Shown here piece after piece: positions 53,760 through 62,196 of a stretch of DNA of 64,000 bases. Source of the stretch: SP5GCR1 sp965199685 (GTDB taxonomy: Bacteria; Pseudomonadota; Gammaproteobacteria; Poriferisulfidales; Oxydemutatoraceae); the NCBI GenBank assembly GCA_965199685.1, contig OZ241323.1, positions 62,001-126,000 of the forward strand. Reading direction: 5' to 3'. The notes below the pieces were generated by a model. That model saw only the letters and a program-made list of their open reading frames with translations. It was not told the DNA's origin and did not search any database. Numbering within the stretch: the first letter of the stretch is position 1; each line of letters opens with the position of its first letter. The position numbers and the translations under genes are program-made.

Positions 53760-54308
53760 ATGCTTAACTACTTGTTTTCATTAAATTTTTTTAAAAGCGC
53801 TTTACTAGCTCTTTCTCTTCTACTCTTCTCTCTTAGTGCTATAGCAGAGCATAAAAACACAAGATATAAATACCCAATTGAAAGTGGTGATGGATTTATT
53901 ATTTGCACCAAAGAAGGAATAGAAAAGCTTCATAGGATTCGGCACTCTCAAGTAGAAAATAAAAAAGTAATATACACCGGAACTCCTAGGGTTCTTGAAC
54001 TCGTTTCTAATGAAGAAGGGTGCTATTTTGAAAATACAGAGGTCATATTTCATAAAATAGCAGAAGAATATGCCCTACCAATTAGAGAAAGACTAATTTC
54101 TCATGAAAATGGAGAAGAGAATTGCCCTTGGAATGCACTAGAAAGATGCAAGCTAGTTATTGCTCCCGCAGCAACGTATGTAGAGGCTGAATTTTTAGGT
54201 GAGGATGGGATCTGGCGTGGAGGCGCATTTATAGAGATGGGAGGGAATTTTGAGCTTCTTGATAGGCCAGAGGATACGCAGGCTGGAGAACAAGATAGAA
54301 ACCCCTGA
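53760..54308 (+). CDS. Secreted four-cysteine domain protein, signal-peptide form
   Basis: A 182-residue member. Its first 140 residues are nearly identical to the minus-strand gene at 47001-47576 (KYPIESGDGFIICTKEGIEK), although the latter lies outside the tandem block, while the tail (GGAFIEMGGNFELLDRPEDT) resembles the anchored forms. This suggests gene conversion between family members. Signal peptide FFKSALLALSLLLFSLSAIAE; cysteines ICT, GCY, CPW, ERC. Confidence 0.75.
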   Translation: MLNYLFSLNFFKSALLALSLLLFSLSAIAEHKNTRYKYPIESGDGFIICTKEGIEKLHRIRHSQVENKKVIYTGTPRVLELVSNEEGCYFENTEVIFHKIAEEYALPIRERLISHENGEENCPWNALERCKLVIAPAATYVEAEFLGEDGIWRGGAFIEMGGNFELLDRPEDTQAGEQDRNP

Positions 54309-54602
54309 CCTTACCCCACTGTGAGGGCCATCACTTAAATGAGAGCTGTATTATAAATCGTCTTTGTTCCTCATACTAATAAAATCTTAAATAAACTAGA
54401 CTCCGATGTCGCATTTCGATATTTGCTAGTTATTCTTCCTAAGTGGCAAATTAGACAAAATCTCATGTTTTTACCTAATCTTAAGTCTTGCCACTAAAAA
54501 ACCAGCTCCATAGCGTGCCATTAAGCGACGATCTCTAGTTGAGATGACCTCTACTACCAGCGGATTTTCAACTTGTCTCATAAACACTAAACAAGATCTC
54601 CA

Positions 54603-55421
54603 CTATACGATGCGTGTAGCATATGCTACTGGGGTCATATAATCTAGTGAGCAGTGCGGGCGTTCATGGTTATAGTGGTATCGCCATTGTTCAATAATGT
54701 GGCATGCATCAGCAAGGCTGCGGAACAAGTGCTGATTGAGGCAGTTGTCTCTAAACTTGCCGTTTAAGCTCTCTACAAAGGCATTTTGTGTCGGTTTGCC
54801 GGGTTGAATAAAGTGTAGTTTGACCCCGCTATCCTGTGACCACAGATGCATCTTTTTACTCGTGAACTCAGGTCCGTTATCGCAGACAATGCCTTGCGGA
54901 CAGGAGTGCTCGGCGATGAGTTGCTCTAACAGCCTGATCACTTGTTGACTGCCAATCGAAAAACCGATGTATTGACCAACCAGTTCACGACTACAATCGT
55001 CCATCACATTGAGTATCCTAAACGCCCTGCCATCGCTTAACCGATCGCTAACAAAGTCCATTGACCAGCGGCAATTCACCTGTTCCGGCAAGGAATGCGG
55101 TTGTCGGGTGCGGATGAGCTTGTTGCGCTTTCTCTTTGGCACTTGCAGTCCCTCTTCCTTATAGATGCGATAGACCCGCTTTTTATTCACCATCAAGCCT
55201 TCTGCTCTGAGCAAATGGCAGATGAGTAAATAACCATAGCGTGGATATTGGCTTGCCAACTCGCACACGCGACTTCTAATCTCCGCATCATCACGGAGGT
55301 GTGCTTGGTAGTGATAACTACTACGGCTGATCCCGACTAGCTGGCAACTGCACCTCTCACTTAAATGATGCTGGGTCTTTAAGTCTTGCACAACGCTTTT
55401 CTTGCTGGTCGAGGTCACCAC
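54603..55421 (-). CDS. IS3-family transposase OrfB, intact
   Basis: A 272-residue frame from GTG 55421. An HTH_21-type region (DDAEIRSRVCELASQYPRYGY) precedes the integrase core with Asp in WSMDFVSD, Asp in VCDNGPEF and Glu in NAFVESLNGKFRDNCLNQ, and HYNHERPHCSLDYMTP near the end. The group is close to IS407/IS51. All catalytic residues are in place, but its orfA partner is broken, so the element is not expected to move by itself. Confidence 0.85.
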   Translation of the reverse strand: MVTSTSKKSVVQDLKTQHHLSERCSCQLVGISRSSYHYQAHLRDDAEIRSRVCELASQYPRYGYLLICHLLRAEGLMVNKKRVYRIYKEEGLQVPKRKRNKLIRTRQPHSLPEQVNCRWSMDFVSDRLSDGRAFRILNVMDDCSRELVGQYIGFSIGSQQVIRLLEQLIAEHSCPQGIVCDNGPEFTSKKMHLWSQDSGVKLHFIQPGKPTQNAFVESLNGKFRDNCLNQHLFRSLADACHIIEQWRYHYNHERPHCSLDYMTPVAYATRIV

Positions 55422-55676
55422 TTTTTTGACAGCACGTCCTTGAGGGCTTTGATTTCAAGGACTTACTCACTGACTACTTTCTTGAGTTGGTTGTTCTCTA
55501 ATTCAAGGCTCTTTAACCGCTTTGCCTCATTGACTTCTAGCCTCGCATATCTGCTACGCCAGCTGTAAAAGGTGCCGTGGGCTATACCCAGTTCTCGGCA
55601 GATGTCGTCTATCGTGCGACCGGCCTCGTGTGATTTGATCGCCCTGATGTTGCTCTTGTGTATATCGTTTCTTCAT
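55418..55676 (-). pseudogene. IS3-family transposase orfA, frame-shifted with stop
   Basis: It carries the same break after MKKRYTQEQ as copy 1, and additionally a TAA in the zipper (LKKVVSE then stop), where copy 1 has CAA. The helix-turn-helix is still readable. Confidence 0.75.
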
Positions 55677-55747
55677 ATTGAAACCTCCTGTTGTTTACTA
55701 ATTTAACCGGAAATCTCATTTTGTCATGGCCCAGTATAGAGGAGCAA

Positions 55748-55886
55748 GTAGCACTGCCCCAATATCTATACAAGTCCGTATGAGGTAGTAAGACAATACG
55801 AGCAGGATCAGGAATTGAAGCGATATCGGAGAGCAGCCGAGCAAGGACATGCGGATGCTCAATCTGCACTGTCATCCTATCAATAA
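55748..55886 (+). pseudogene. Sel1-type gene remnant, second copy
   Basis: Nearly identical to 51607-51745, ending RRAAEQGHADAQSALSSYQ and stop, with the same 5' loss. Confidence 0.75.
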
Positions 55887-55897
55887 ATAGGGGAATT

Positions 55898-56075
55898 GGG
55901 GCTGTTGAAAAGTAGTGTCATTGCATGAATTTGATGGCGCAAGCGGTTGGGTTTGTGCAATGAGGATATTTTTTCAACAGTACGTATATCAAAATCAATC
56001 GGCATAACTCTGTGTAGACCCTTGACAACCACCCCGTCAGGCTGCGCCTGCCACCCCTCCACAGGAGGGGAATAG
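55898..56075. repeat. MITE-like fragments ending unit 2
   Basis: A short element from GGGGCTGTTGAAAAGT to TTTTTTCAACAGT is followed by a minus-strand GCCACCCCTCC hairpin. The rest of the gap to 56313 is the leader of the next gene. Confidence 0.6.
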
Positions 56076-56117
56076 TCTGCCCCTACTGGTGTAGGTTACG
56101 TTGTGATTCTGATGGGT

Positions 56118-56146
56118 TTGACACCTTGAAGGTGCGGTCTTATGCT
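56118..56146 (+). promoter_or_regulatory. Promoter with embedded palindrome, anchored-form gene
   Basis: TTGACA (56118-56123), 17-bp spacer, TATGCT (56141-56146), palindrome CACCTTGAAGGTG inside. Confidence 0.65.
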
Positions 56147-56313
56147 GTTATTATGTGTGGAAATTAATAGCTTTCGGGTTGCCAAAACCTATAAGCTGGG
56201 CAAGATTTTGAGAAATCCAATTTTAGAGTGTTAGAGTAGCCGAATAGACCATAGAAGTACGGTGCGCTCAAGCGAGTAGTGATTGCTAAATTCATATGTT
56301 AAACGGAGGAAAA

Positions 56314-57168
56314 ATGAACAGAGAAAACATGATGGCCGATATACAAAAAGACTGGGACGAGAACCCTCACTGGGAAAACATCAAACGCACCTGCAGTGTG
56401 GCAGATGTCGTCCGCTTGAGTGGTTCGCTACATCAAGCGTATGCTGATGCGCGTTTGGGGTTGGAGAAATTATGGAACTTATCAAAGAAAGGATCTAAAA
56501 CAAACGGAGTTGTCAGGCTGTCTTTGATCATCATTATTTTGACTTTAGTCTTAGCGATAGGTGGTTGTAGCACTGCTTCTCAATATCAATACAATGAAAG
56601 GGAGAAGTATAACTATGAGGAAGGCGTAGAGCAAGACCAGGAAGAGGAGGTTAAGCAGGATCAGAAAGCAGCTGAGCAAGGAGATGCCACGGCTAGAGAA
56701 TGGTTTACAAATACAAAGTACAAAATTAGAGACGGTGGATTTGTTATTTGCACCAAAGAAGGAGTAGAAAAGCTTTATAAGAAAAGGCTCTCTCAAATAG
56801 AAAAGAGAGAAGTAATGTACACCGGAGTTCCTAGGGTTCTTGAACTCGTTTCTAATGAAGAAGGGTGCTATTTTGAAAATACAGAGGTCGTATTTCTTAG
56901 AATGGCAGAGGAATATGCCTTAAAAGCTAGAGAAAGCCTAGTTACCCATGAAGAAGGAGAAGAGCCTTGCCCTTGGAATGCACTAGAAAGATGTAAACGA
57001 GTTATTGCTCCTCCAGCAACGTATGTAGAGGCTGAATTTTTAGGTGAGGATGGGGATTGGCGTGGAGGCGCATTTATAGAAATGGGACCTAGTTTTAAGC
57101 TTCTTGATAGGCCAGAGGATACGCAGGCTGGAGAAGATAGAACCCCCGATAATACTCTATCTCAATAA
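56314..57168 (+). CDS. Four-cysteine domain protein, membrane-anchored form
   Basis: A 284-residue chimera. The N-terminus and membrane segment (VVRLSLIIIILTLVLAIGGCST) are those of the family, but the linker is shorter and different after QKAAEQGDATA (REWFTNTKYKI). That text resembles the mature start of the signal-peptide gene at 62197 (RDWYTNTRYKN), so the join to the domain has moved. Domain blocks: GGFVICTKEG, EEGCYFEN, EPCPWNALERC, GGAFIEMGPSFKLLDRPED. Start ATG 56314 after GGAGG. Confidence 0.75.
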   Translation: MNRENMMADIQKDWDENPHWENIKRTCSVADVVRLSGSLHQAYADARLGLEKLWNLSKKGSKTNGVVRLSLIIIILTLVLAIGGCSTASQYQYNEREKYNYEEGVEQDQEEEVKQDQKAAEQGDATAREWFTNTKYKIRDGGFVICTKEGVEKLYKKRLSQIEKREVMYTGVPRVLELVSNEEGCYFENTEVVFLRMAEEYALKARESLVTHEEGEEPCPWNALERCKRVIAPPATYVEAEFLGEDGDWRGGAFIEMGPSFKLLDRPEDTQAGEDRTPDNTLSQ

Positions 57169-57350
57169 CTACCAAGCTGCACTTTTAGCTAGCCTTACAG
57201 AACTCCAAGAAGCCTTTGATAGAATAAATAGTACGAAAGAAGAGAGTAGAGTAGGTTTATCTATGCTACAAAATGCTGATGCTAACCCTAAACGTATTCT
57301 TCCAACAAAACCTAGAATTCCTGCTAATGAAGTAGAGTCAGGGAAATAAC
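57169..57350 (+). other. Stub of the integrase fragment plus unknown sequence
   Basis: The first 50 bases repeat the start of the integrase fragment of units 1 and 2 (ACTTTTAGCTAGCCTTACAG), then the match stops at AAGAAGCC and an unrelated AT-rich stretch follows. This marks the broken end of the third unit. Confidence 0.55.
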
Positions 57351-57385
57351 TCAACTAAGTTTCCCCATATTCTTAAAGGTACTTG

Positions 57386-57545
57386 GGGCTGTTGAAAAAG
57401 TGGTATTCCCCTCCTTTGGAGGGGTGGCAGGCGCAATAGAACCGCCGATTGACGGGCGGATATGCAAATCCGCCCCTACAACTCAATCGGCGGTTCTACT
57501 CGTGCAGACACAACGCGTTAGGGTAGACATGCAAGTCTGCCCCTA
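57386..57545 (+). repeat. Dispersed repeat copy before the Sel1 gene
   Basis: GGGGCTGTTGAAAAAGT, the CCCCTCC/GGAGGGG hairpin, and GCCGATTGA...TCAATCGGC arms separated by an inserted GGGCGGATATGCAAATCCGC palindrome. Confidence 0.65.
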
Positions 57546-57591
57546 CTGGTGTAGGTTACTTTGCGATTCTGATGGGTTTGACATGATGGGT

Positions 57592-57620
57592 TTGACACCT
57601 TGAAGGTGCCGTCTTGTGCT
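57592..57620 (+). promoter_or_regulatory. Promoter of the Sel1 gene, variant of the family promoter
   Basis: TTGACA (57592-57597), 17-bp spacer with CACCTTGAAGGTG, then TGTGCT in place of TATGCT. A second TTGACA lies 15 bases upstream (GGGTTTGACATGATGGGTTT), a small tandem duplication. The -10 looks weaker than in the sister genes. Confidence 0.5.
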
Positions 57621-57780
57621 GTTATTATGTGTGGAAATTAATAGCTTTCGGGTTGCCAAAACCTATAAGCTGAGCAAGATTTTGAGAAATCTAATTTTAG
57701 AGTATCCGAATAGACCATAGAAGTGTGGTGCTGCCAAGCGATTAGTGATTGCTAAATTCATATGCTTAACGGAGGAAAAA

Positions 57781-59391
57781 ATGAACAGAAAAGAAATGAT
57801 AGTCAATATACAAAAAGACTGGAACGAGAACCCCCACTGGGAAAACATCAAGCGCACCTGCGGTGTGGGAGATGCCGTCTGCGTGAATGGTTTGGTGCAC
57901 AGAGCGTATGCTGATGCGCGTTTGGGGTTGGAGAAATTATGGAACTTATTAAAGGAAGGATCTAAAACAAACGAAGTTTTCAGGCTGTCTTTGATTACCA
58001 TTATTTTGACTTTGGTCGTAGCGATAGGTGGTTGCTATGCTCAGAAAGGAACTATCCCTCAATATCAAGACAATCAAAGTGATAGGTATAACGATGAGGA
58101 AGGCGTAGAGCAAGAAGACCAGGAAGAGGAATTTAAGCAGTATCAGAAAGCAGCTGAGCAAGGAGATGCGTCTGCTCAATACAGACTCGGGGAGATGTAT
58201 GCCGAAGGTGAAGGCGTGGCACAAGATGATCAGCAGGCGGTTGAATGGTTTAGAAAAGCAGCTGAGCAAGGAGATGCGGCTGCTCAAACCGAACTTGGGG
58301 AGATGTATTACTATGGCAGGGGCGTGGCACAAGATGATCAGCAGGCGGTTGAATGGTTTAGAAAAGCAGCTGAGCAAGGATATGCGTCTGCTCAAAACAA
58401 CCTTGGGTGGATGTATGACGAAGGCAGAGGCGTGGCAGAAGATGATTGGCAGGCGGTTGAATGGTATAGAAAAGCAGCTGAGCAAGGACATGCATTTGCT
58501 CAAGACAACCTTGGGGAGATGTATAAAGAAGGCAGAGGCGTGGCACAAGATGATCAGCAGGCGATTGAATGGTTTAGAAAAGCAGCTGAGCAAGGAGATG
58601 CATCTGCTCAATTCAACCTTGGGCTGATGTATTACAAAGGCAGAGGCGTGGAACAAGGTGATGAGCAAGCGGTTGAATGGTATAGAAAAGCAGCTGAGCA
58701 AGGAGATGTGCGTGCTCAAAACAACCTTGGGGCGATGTATCAAGAAGGCAGAGGCGTGGTACAAGATGATCGGCAGGCGGTTGAATGGTTTAGAAAAGCA
58801 GCTGAGCAAGGAGAGGCATATGCCCAAGGCTGGCTTGGGATGATGTATCAAGAAGGCAGAGGCGTGGCACAAGATGATTGGCAGGCGGTTGAATGGTATA
58901 GAAAAGCAGCTGAGCAAGGACATGCACCTGCTCAAAGCAGCCTTGGGTGGATGTATCAAGAAGGCAGAGGCGTGGCACAAGATGATTGGCAGGCGGTTGA
59001 ATGGTATAGAAAAGCAGCTGAGCAAGGAGATGCGTCTGCTCAAAGCAACCTTGGGTGGATGTATCAAGAAGGTAGAGGCGTGGCACAAGATGATTGGCAG
59101 GCGGTTGAATGGTATAGAAAAGCAGCTGAGCAAGAAAATGCATATGCTCAAAGCAACCTTGGGTGGATGTATGGTGAAGGCAGAGGCGTGGCAGAAGATG
59201 ATCGGCAGGCGGTTGAATGGTATAGAAAAGCAGCTGAGCAAGGACTTGCACAAGCTCAATACAACCTTGGGGTGATGTATAGAGAAGGTAGAGGCGTGGC
59301 ACAAGATGATTGGCAGGCGATTGAATGGTTTAGAAAAGCAGCTGCGCAAGGACATGCGGATGCTCAATCTAAGCTGTCATCCTATCAATGA
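57781..59391 (+). CDS. Sel1-repeat protein with membrane anchor
   Basis: A 536-residue protein. Residues 1-64 (MNRKEMIVNIQKDWNENPHW) and the membrane segment (LITIILTLVVAIGGCYAQ) are the same module as in the anchored four-cysteine proteins. After an acidic linker come 11 full Sel1 repeats of 36 residues (KAAEQGDA.AQ.NLG.MY.EGRGVAQDD.QAVEW.R) and a terminal part ending SKLSSYQ. Sel1 arrays are alpha-solenoids used in protein contacts, often in the envelope. GGAGG precedes ATG 57781; the frame is open 12 codons upstream. This is the likely donor of the N-terminal module for the chimeric family. Confidence 0.85.
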   Translation: MNRKEMIVNIQKDWNENPHWENIKRTCGVGDAVCVNGLVHRAYADARLGLEKLWNLLKEGSKTNEVFRLSLITIILTLVVAIGGCYAQKGTIPQYQDNQSDRYNDEEGVEQEDQEEEFKQYQKAAEQGDASAQYRLGEMYAEGEGVAQDDQQAVEWFRKAAEQGDAAAQTELGEMYYYGRGVAQDDQQAVEWFRKAAEQGYASAQNNLGWMYDEGRGVAEDDWQAVEWYRKAAEQGHAFAQDNLGEMYKEGRGVAQDDQQAIEWFRKAAEQGDASAQFNLGLMYYKGRGVEQGDEQAVEWYRKAAEQGDVRAQNNLGAMYQEGRGVVQDDRQAVEWFRKAAEQGEAYAQGWLGMMYQEGRGVAQDDWQAVEWYRKAAEQGHAPAQSSLGWMYQEGRGVAQDDWQAVEWYRKAAEQGDASAQSNLGWMYQEGRGVAQDDWQAVEWYRKAAEQENAYAQSNLGWMYGEGRGVAEDDRQAVEWYRKAAEQGLAQAQYNLGVMYREGRGVAQDDWQAIEWFRKAAAQGHADAQSKLSSYQ

Positions 59392-59437
59392 ATAGCCCCC
59401 CATTTCAACTTTGCGCTTACAGAGAACGCCAAATTTA

Positions 59438-59466
59438 TTGACATTGGTTTCTATTTAGGGTAGCTT
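59438..59466 (+). promoter_or_regulatory. Weak candidate promoter for the haloperoxidase gene
   Basis: TTGACA (59438-59443), 17-bp spacer, TAGCTT (59461-59466), a poor -10. CAGGAGGATT follows shortly before the start codon. Confidence 0.35.
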
Positions 59467-59507
59467 ATACCGCTACAAAGTATTCTTAAAGACACAGGAG
59501 GATTAGA

Positions 59508-61733
59508 ATGGCTAAAGATCGTAGACAAGAAAGTTATCGTATTCGCGAAGAAGCTGCAGAACTTGCGCGCAGTCGTGTTCACCCTATCCATCGGGCTAAC
59601 GGCGACGAACAGCGTTATGCGGATGAACACTACCCGATGAGTTTCACAAAAGGGTTGGAACACGATGAAGAGACTGGGCTGGTAAAAGACCCTGCTCACT
59701 TTGAGGCATTTCGCAAAGCGATTAACGAAGGTTTTATTGATGCGTTTACTGAAAACGTGCCTGTTCCGCCTGTTGCTAAGAGAAGGCAATGGGAAGCTCC
59801 GACTGCAGGTTTTGTGTTTGATCTTGAGGGTCCGGACGCACAAGCTGTCACCATGCCGCCGGCACCTGAGTTGGGTTCAAAAGAACTGACTTTTGAGATG
59901 GCAGAAGTCTACGAGTTGGCACTTGTGCGCGATGTGCCTTTTGCAGTTTTCACAGACAATTCTATTGACGATGATGACCTTGATGATTCTGAAAAGCAAA
60001 AGTTAAATGACGCTAAGCAAAAGTTAATTCCTTATATTGAGCGTCTTAACGCACTATACGGAAAGCATAAAAGCGATCTGAGTCGTCCTCGTATTGATGA
60101 CGAGGGTGAAATAACGCTGCAAACCGCTTTTCGCGGTTCGTCTCCTGGTGTTGAAGTAGGTCCTTATCTTTCACAGTTCTTGCTAATAGGAACACAAAGC
60201 CCTCGTTTCCCTGGTATTGCACCTGGTGATGGGAAAATCGTATACGGTGCTCAGCAAATCGACCAAAAAGTTGCTAAGGCGGCAGAAGTAGATTTCATGA
60301 CGATCTGGGATGAGTGGTTGTGTGTTCAAAATGGGGAGGACACATCAGAAGATCAAAAATTTATTTTAGGTGGAGCAAGGTTTATTGCAACTCCCCGTGA
60401 TTTAACAGCCTATGTGCATTTTGATGCTCTATATCAAGCATATCTAAATGCCTGTCTCATTTTGCTGGAGATGCAAGCACCGTTTGACCCTGATTTTGGG
60501 GCATTGTCTGGCAGCTCTAACTATGAGCATTTTGGTAGATCTATCCCAAGGAATGCGAATGGTTTTGCATTGTTTGGAGGTCCGCATATTCTAACTTTGG
60601 TGACAGAAGTTGCGACACGTGCGTTGAAAGCGGTGCGCTATCAAAAATTCAATAATCATTTAAGACTTCGTCCTGAGGCTTTGGCGGCGCGCCTTCAAGC
60701 ACAAGAACAGATTTCTGATAACCATTCTCGTGCTGGGGAGTTACTTAAAAACATGCTTTCCGAGCTTAATGCAACAACCGAAGACATTAAAAAGAAAAAT
60801 GAGCCTGGTATATTGCCCTTAACCGAAGACATTAAAGAGAAAAATAGGCTTGGTATATTGTCCTTTGAAGAATTATATAAGGAAGAACTAGAAGCTATTA
60901 AAGGTGTTGTTGATTCTGTTATAGATGAAGAGCATGACTCTAATGATACCATTTGCAGCCGAATCATTGAGAATATCCGAGAGCCGATACAATCTATTAT
61001 TGGGGTTATTAACGAAAATATTGGGGAATATCTATCTGATCCAGGGGATATCCTTGAAGTTGTTGGTGATCTAATAAAGGGTTTTATCGGCGTTAACATC
61101 AACATTAATATTGGCAATTGTTGTAAGGATAAAAAAGCTAATGAGCAAAAGGCTAATGGTATTTATGAAGTAATACGCAAAGCTATACGCCAATTTATTA
61201 GAAAGGAATTATCACCTCATATTGAGGAAATCGATCAAGACAAAAAAGATAAATTGCCTTCCTCTATACTCCTACCCATGGCTTTCCCGGAAGGTTCACC
61301 CATGCATCCTGCTTACGGGGCTGGTCATGCCGTTGTTGCAGGAGCCTGTGTAACTATTCTGAAAGCGTTTTTCGACACTAGTGCTACTTTTGTAAATGAT
61401 GGAAAAGTAAATGGGATTTTTAAGCGCAAGGGACCAGGAGATATACCAATAGCATATGCTCCTGCACCCAATGGTAATCGCCTTATACCTAACTTACAGG
61501 AAACAGAACCTCTTACTCTTGAGGGCGAATTAAACAAACTCGCGGCAAACATTTCTATAGGTCGTAATATGGCAGGAGTGCACTTCTTCTCAGATTACTA
61601 CGATAGCCTGCGCATGGGTGAGGAAATCGCAATTGGAATACTTGAGGAACAGGCACTGACATACCCGAAAGATGATTTTGTGTTTTCAGTGCCGACTTTT
61701 GATGGTCCAGTACGACGCATTGGTGTCAAATAA
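59508..61733 (+). CDS. Vanadium-dependent haloperoxidase
   Basis: A 741-residue enzyme of the vanadium haloperoxidase/PAP2 fold, which uses peroxide to oxidise halides. The vanadate pocket can be read: QKFNNHLRLRPEA (Lys and Arg, about 379-390), HPAYGAGHAVVAGAC (about 600, with the acid-base His) and SIGRNMAGVHFFSDYYD (about 682, with Arg and the vanadate-binding His). It lacks a signal peptide. Between the first and second motifs lies an insert of about 190 residues, rich in Glu, Lys, Ile and Asn (GFIGVNININIGNCCKD), longer than usual. AGGAGG precedes ATG 59508. Halide choice (bromide, iodide or chloride) cannot be told. Neighbours are Sel1 and four-cysteine genes; no biosynthetic genes are present. 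Confidence 0.88.
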   Translation: MAKDRRQESYRIREEAAELARSRVHPIHRANGDEQRYADEHYPMSFTKGLEHDEETGLVKDPAHFEAFRKAINEGFIDAFTENVPVPPVAKRRQWEAPTAGFVFDLEGPDAQAVTMPPAPELGSKELTFEMAEVYELALVRDVPFAVFTDNSIDDDDLDDSEKQKLNDAKQKLIPYIERLNALYGKHKSDLSRPRIDDEGEITLQTAFRGSSPGVEVGPYLSQFLLIGTQSPRFPGIAPGDGKIVYGAQQIDQKVAKAAEVDFMTIWDEWLCVQNGEDTSEDQKFILGGARFIATPRDLTAYVHFDALYQAYLNACLILLEMQAPFDPDFGALSGSSNYEHFGRSIPRNANGFALFGGPHILTLVTEVATRALKAVRYQKFNNHLRLRPEALAARLQAQEQISDNHSRAGELLKNMLSELNATTEDIKKKNEPGILPLTEDIKEKNRLGILSFEELYKEELEAIKGVVDSVIDEEHDSNDTICSRIIENIREPIQSIIGVINENIGEYLSDPGDILEVVGDLIKGFIGVNININIGNCCKDKKANEQKANGIYEVIRKAIRQFIRKELSPHIEEIDQDKKDKLPSSILLPMAFPEGSPMHPAYGAGHAVVAGACVTILKAFFDTSATFVNDGKVNGIFKRKGPGDIPIAYAPAPNGNRLIPNLQETEPLTLEGELNKLAANISIGRNMAGVHFFSDYYDSLRMGEEIAIGILEEQALTYPKDDFVFSVPTFDGPVRRIGVK

Positions 61734-61743
61734 CTTAAACATG

Positions 61744-62010
61744 AGGCTGTTGAAAAAGTACCGACATTGCCCAAATGTAACCGCTTGCGCCCTCAAATTT
61801 ACGCAAATGGTAGGGGCGGGACTATTCCCCTCCTTTGGAGGGGTGGCAGGCGTATGCATTTTGTAATGCATGTGTTTAACAATCATGTTAAAGTTCTGCA
61901 CGATGTCACGCCGTTTGTTGCTATTGCAACAAACGACGGTTCTATCTGACGGGGTGGTTGTCAAGGGTCTGGATAAACTCAATCGGCGGTGCCACTCGGC
62001 GATAATCGGC
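61744..62010 (+). repeat. Dispersed repeat copy after the haloperoxidase gene
   Basis: GGCTGTTGAAAAAGT, the CCCCTCC/GGAGGGG hairpin, GCATT/AATGC, and a GCCGTTTGT stem with one changed arm base (ACAAACGAC). It ends in decayed ATCGGCGGT pieces. From 62038 to about 62095 a truncated leader of the anchored-form genes follows (GATAAGCTGGGCAAGATTTT). Confidence 0.65.
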
Positions 62011-62196
62011 GGTTCTATGTGTTAGCTAGCCACGCCTAAACTGATAAGCTGGGCAAGATTTTGAGAAATGCAATTTTAGAATAACCAAGTAGACCATTTA
62101 GCTTATCAAGCACTTTTTGGAACTCTTTTGTAAGACGAGCTGAGAATGTACCTTGGTAGGTACTTTGAGAAAGAGCGTCTGGGGCTTTATCTTTTT

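Larger units (their letters stand above)
54603..55735 (-). mobile_element. Decayed IS3-family element, copy 2
   Basis: The second copy of the element, at the same place in the tandem unit. orfB is intact and orfA is dead. The ends are not resolved. Confidence 0.75.
48010..56080 (+). repeat. Tandem duplication of a 4.1-kb block
   Basis: Unit 1 (about 48010-52145) and unit 2 (about 52146-56080) hold, in the same order, leader, anchored-form gene, integrase fragment, signal-peptide-form gene, IS3 element, Sel1 gene tail and repeat DNA, at offsets of 4121-4141 bases. A third unit begins near 56080 and is cut short after 57220. Confidence 0.85.

Noticed and set aside
58166..59302. Other open frames in the Sel1 region (58166-58627 +, 58874-59275 +, 58790-59302 -)
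   Set aside because: Shadow frames produced by the 108-base repeat period.
57949..59367. 472-codon open frame on the minus strand
   Set aside because: It is the antisense of the Sel1 array; the regular repeat keeps the opposite frame open. It has no ribosome site, and the plus frame has the family match.
58150..59390. CRISPR-like or satellite repeats
   Set aside because: The period is 108 bases, a multiple of three, and reads as Sel1 protein repeats without spacers; the 102-base periods at 33.6-38.2 kb are TPR codons in the same way.
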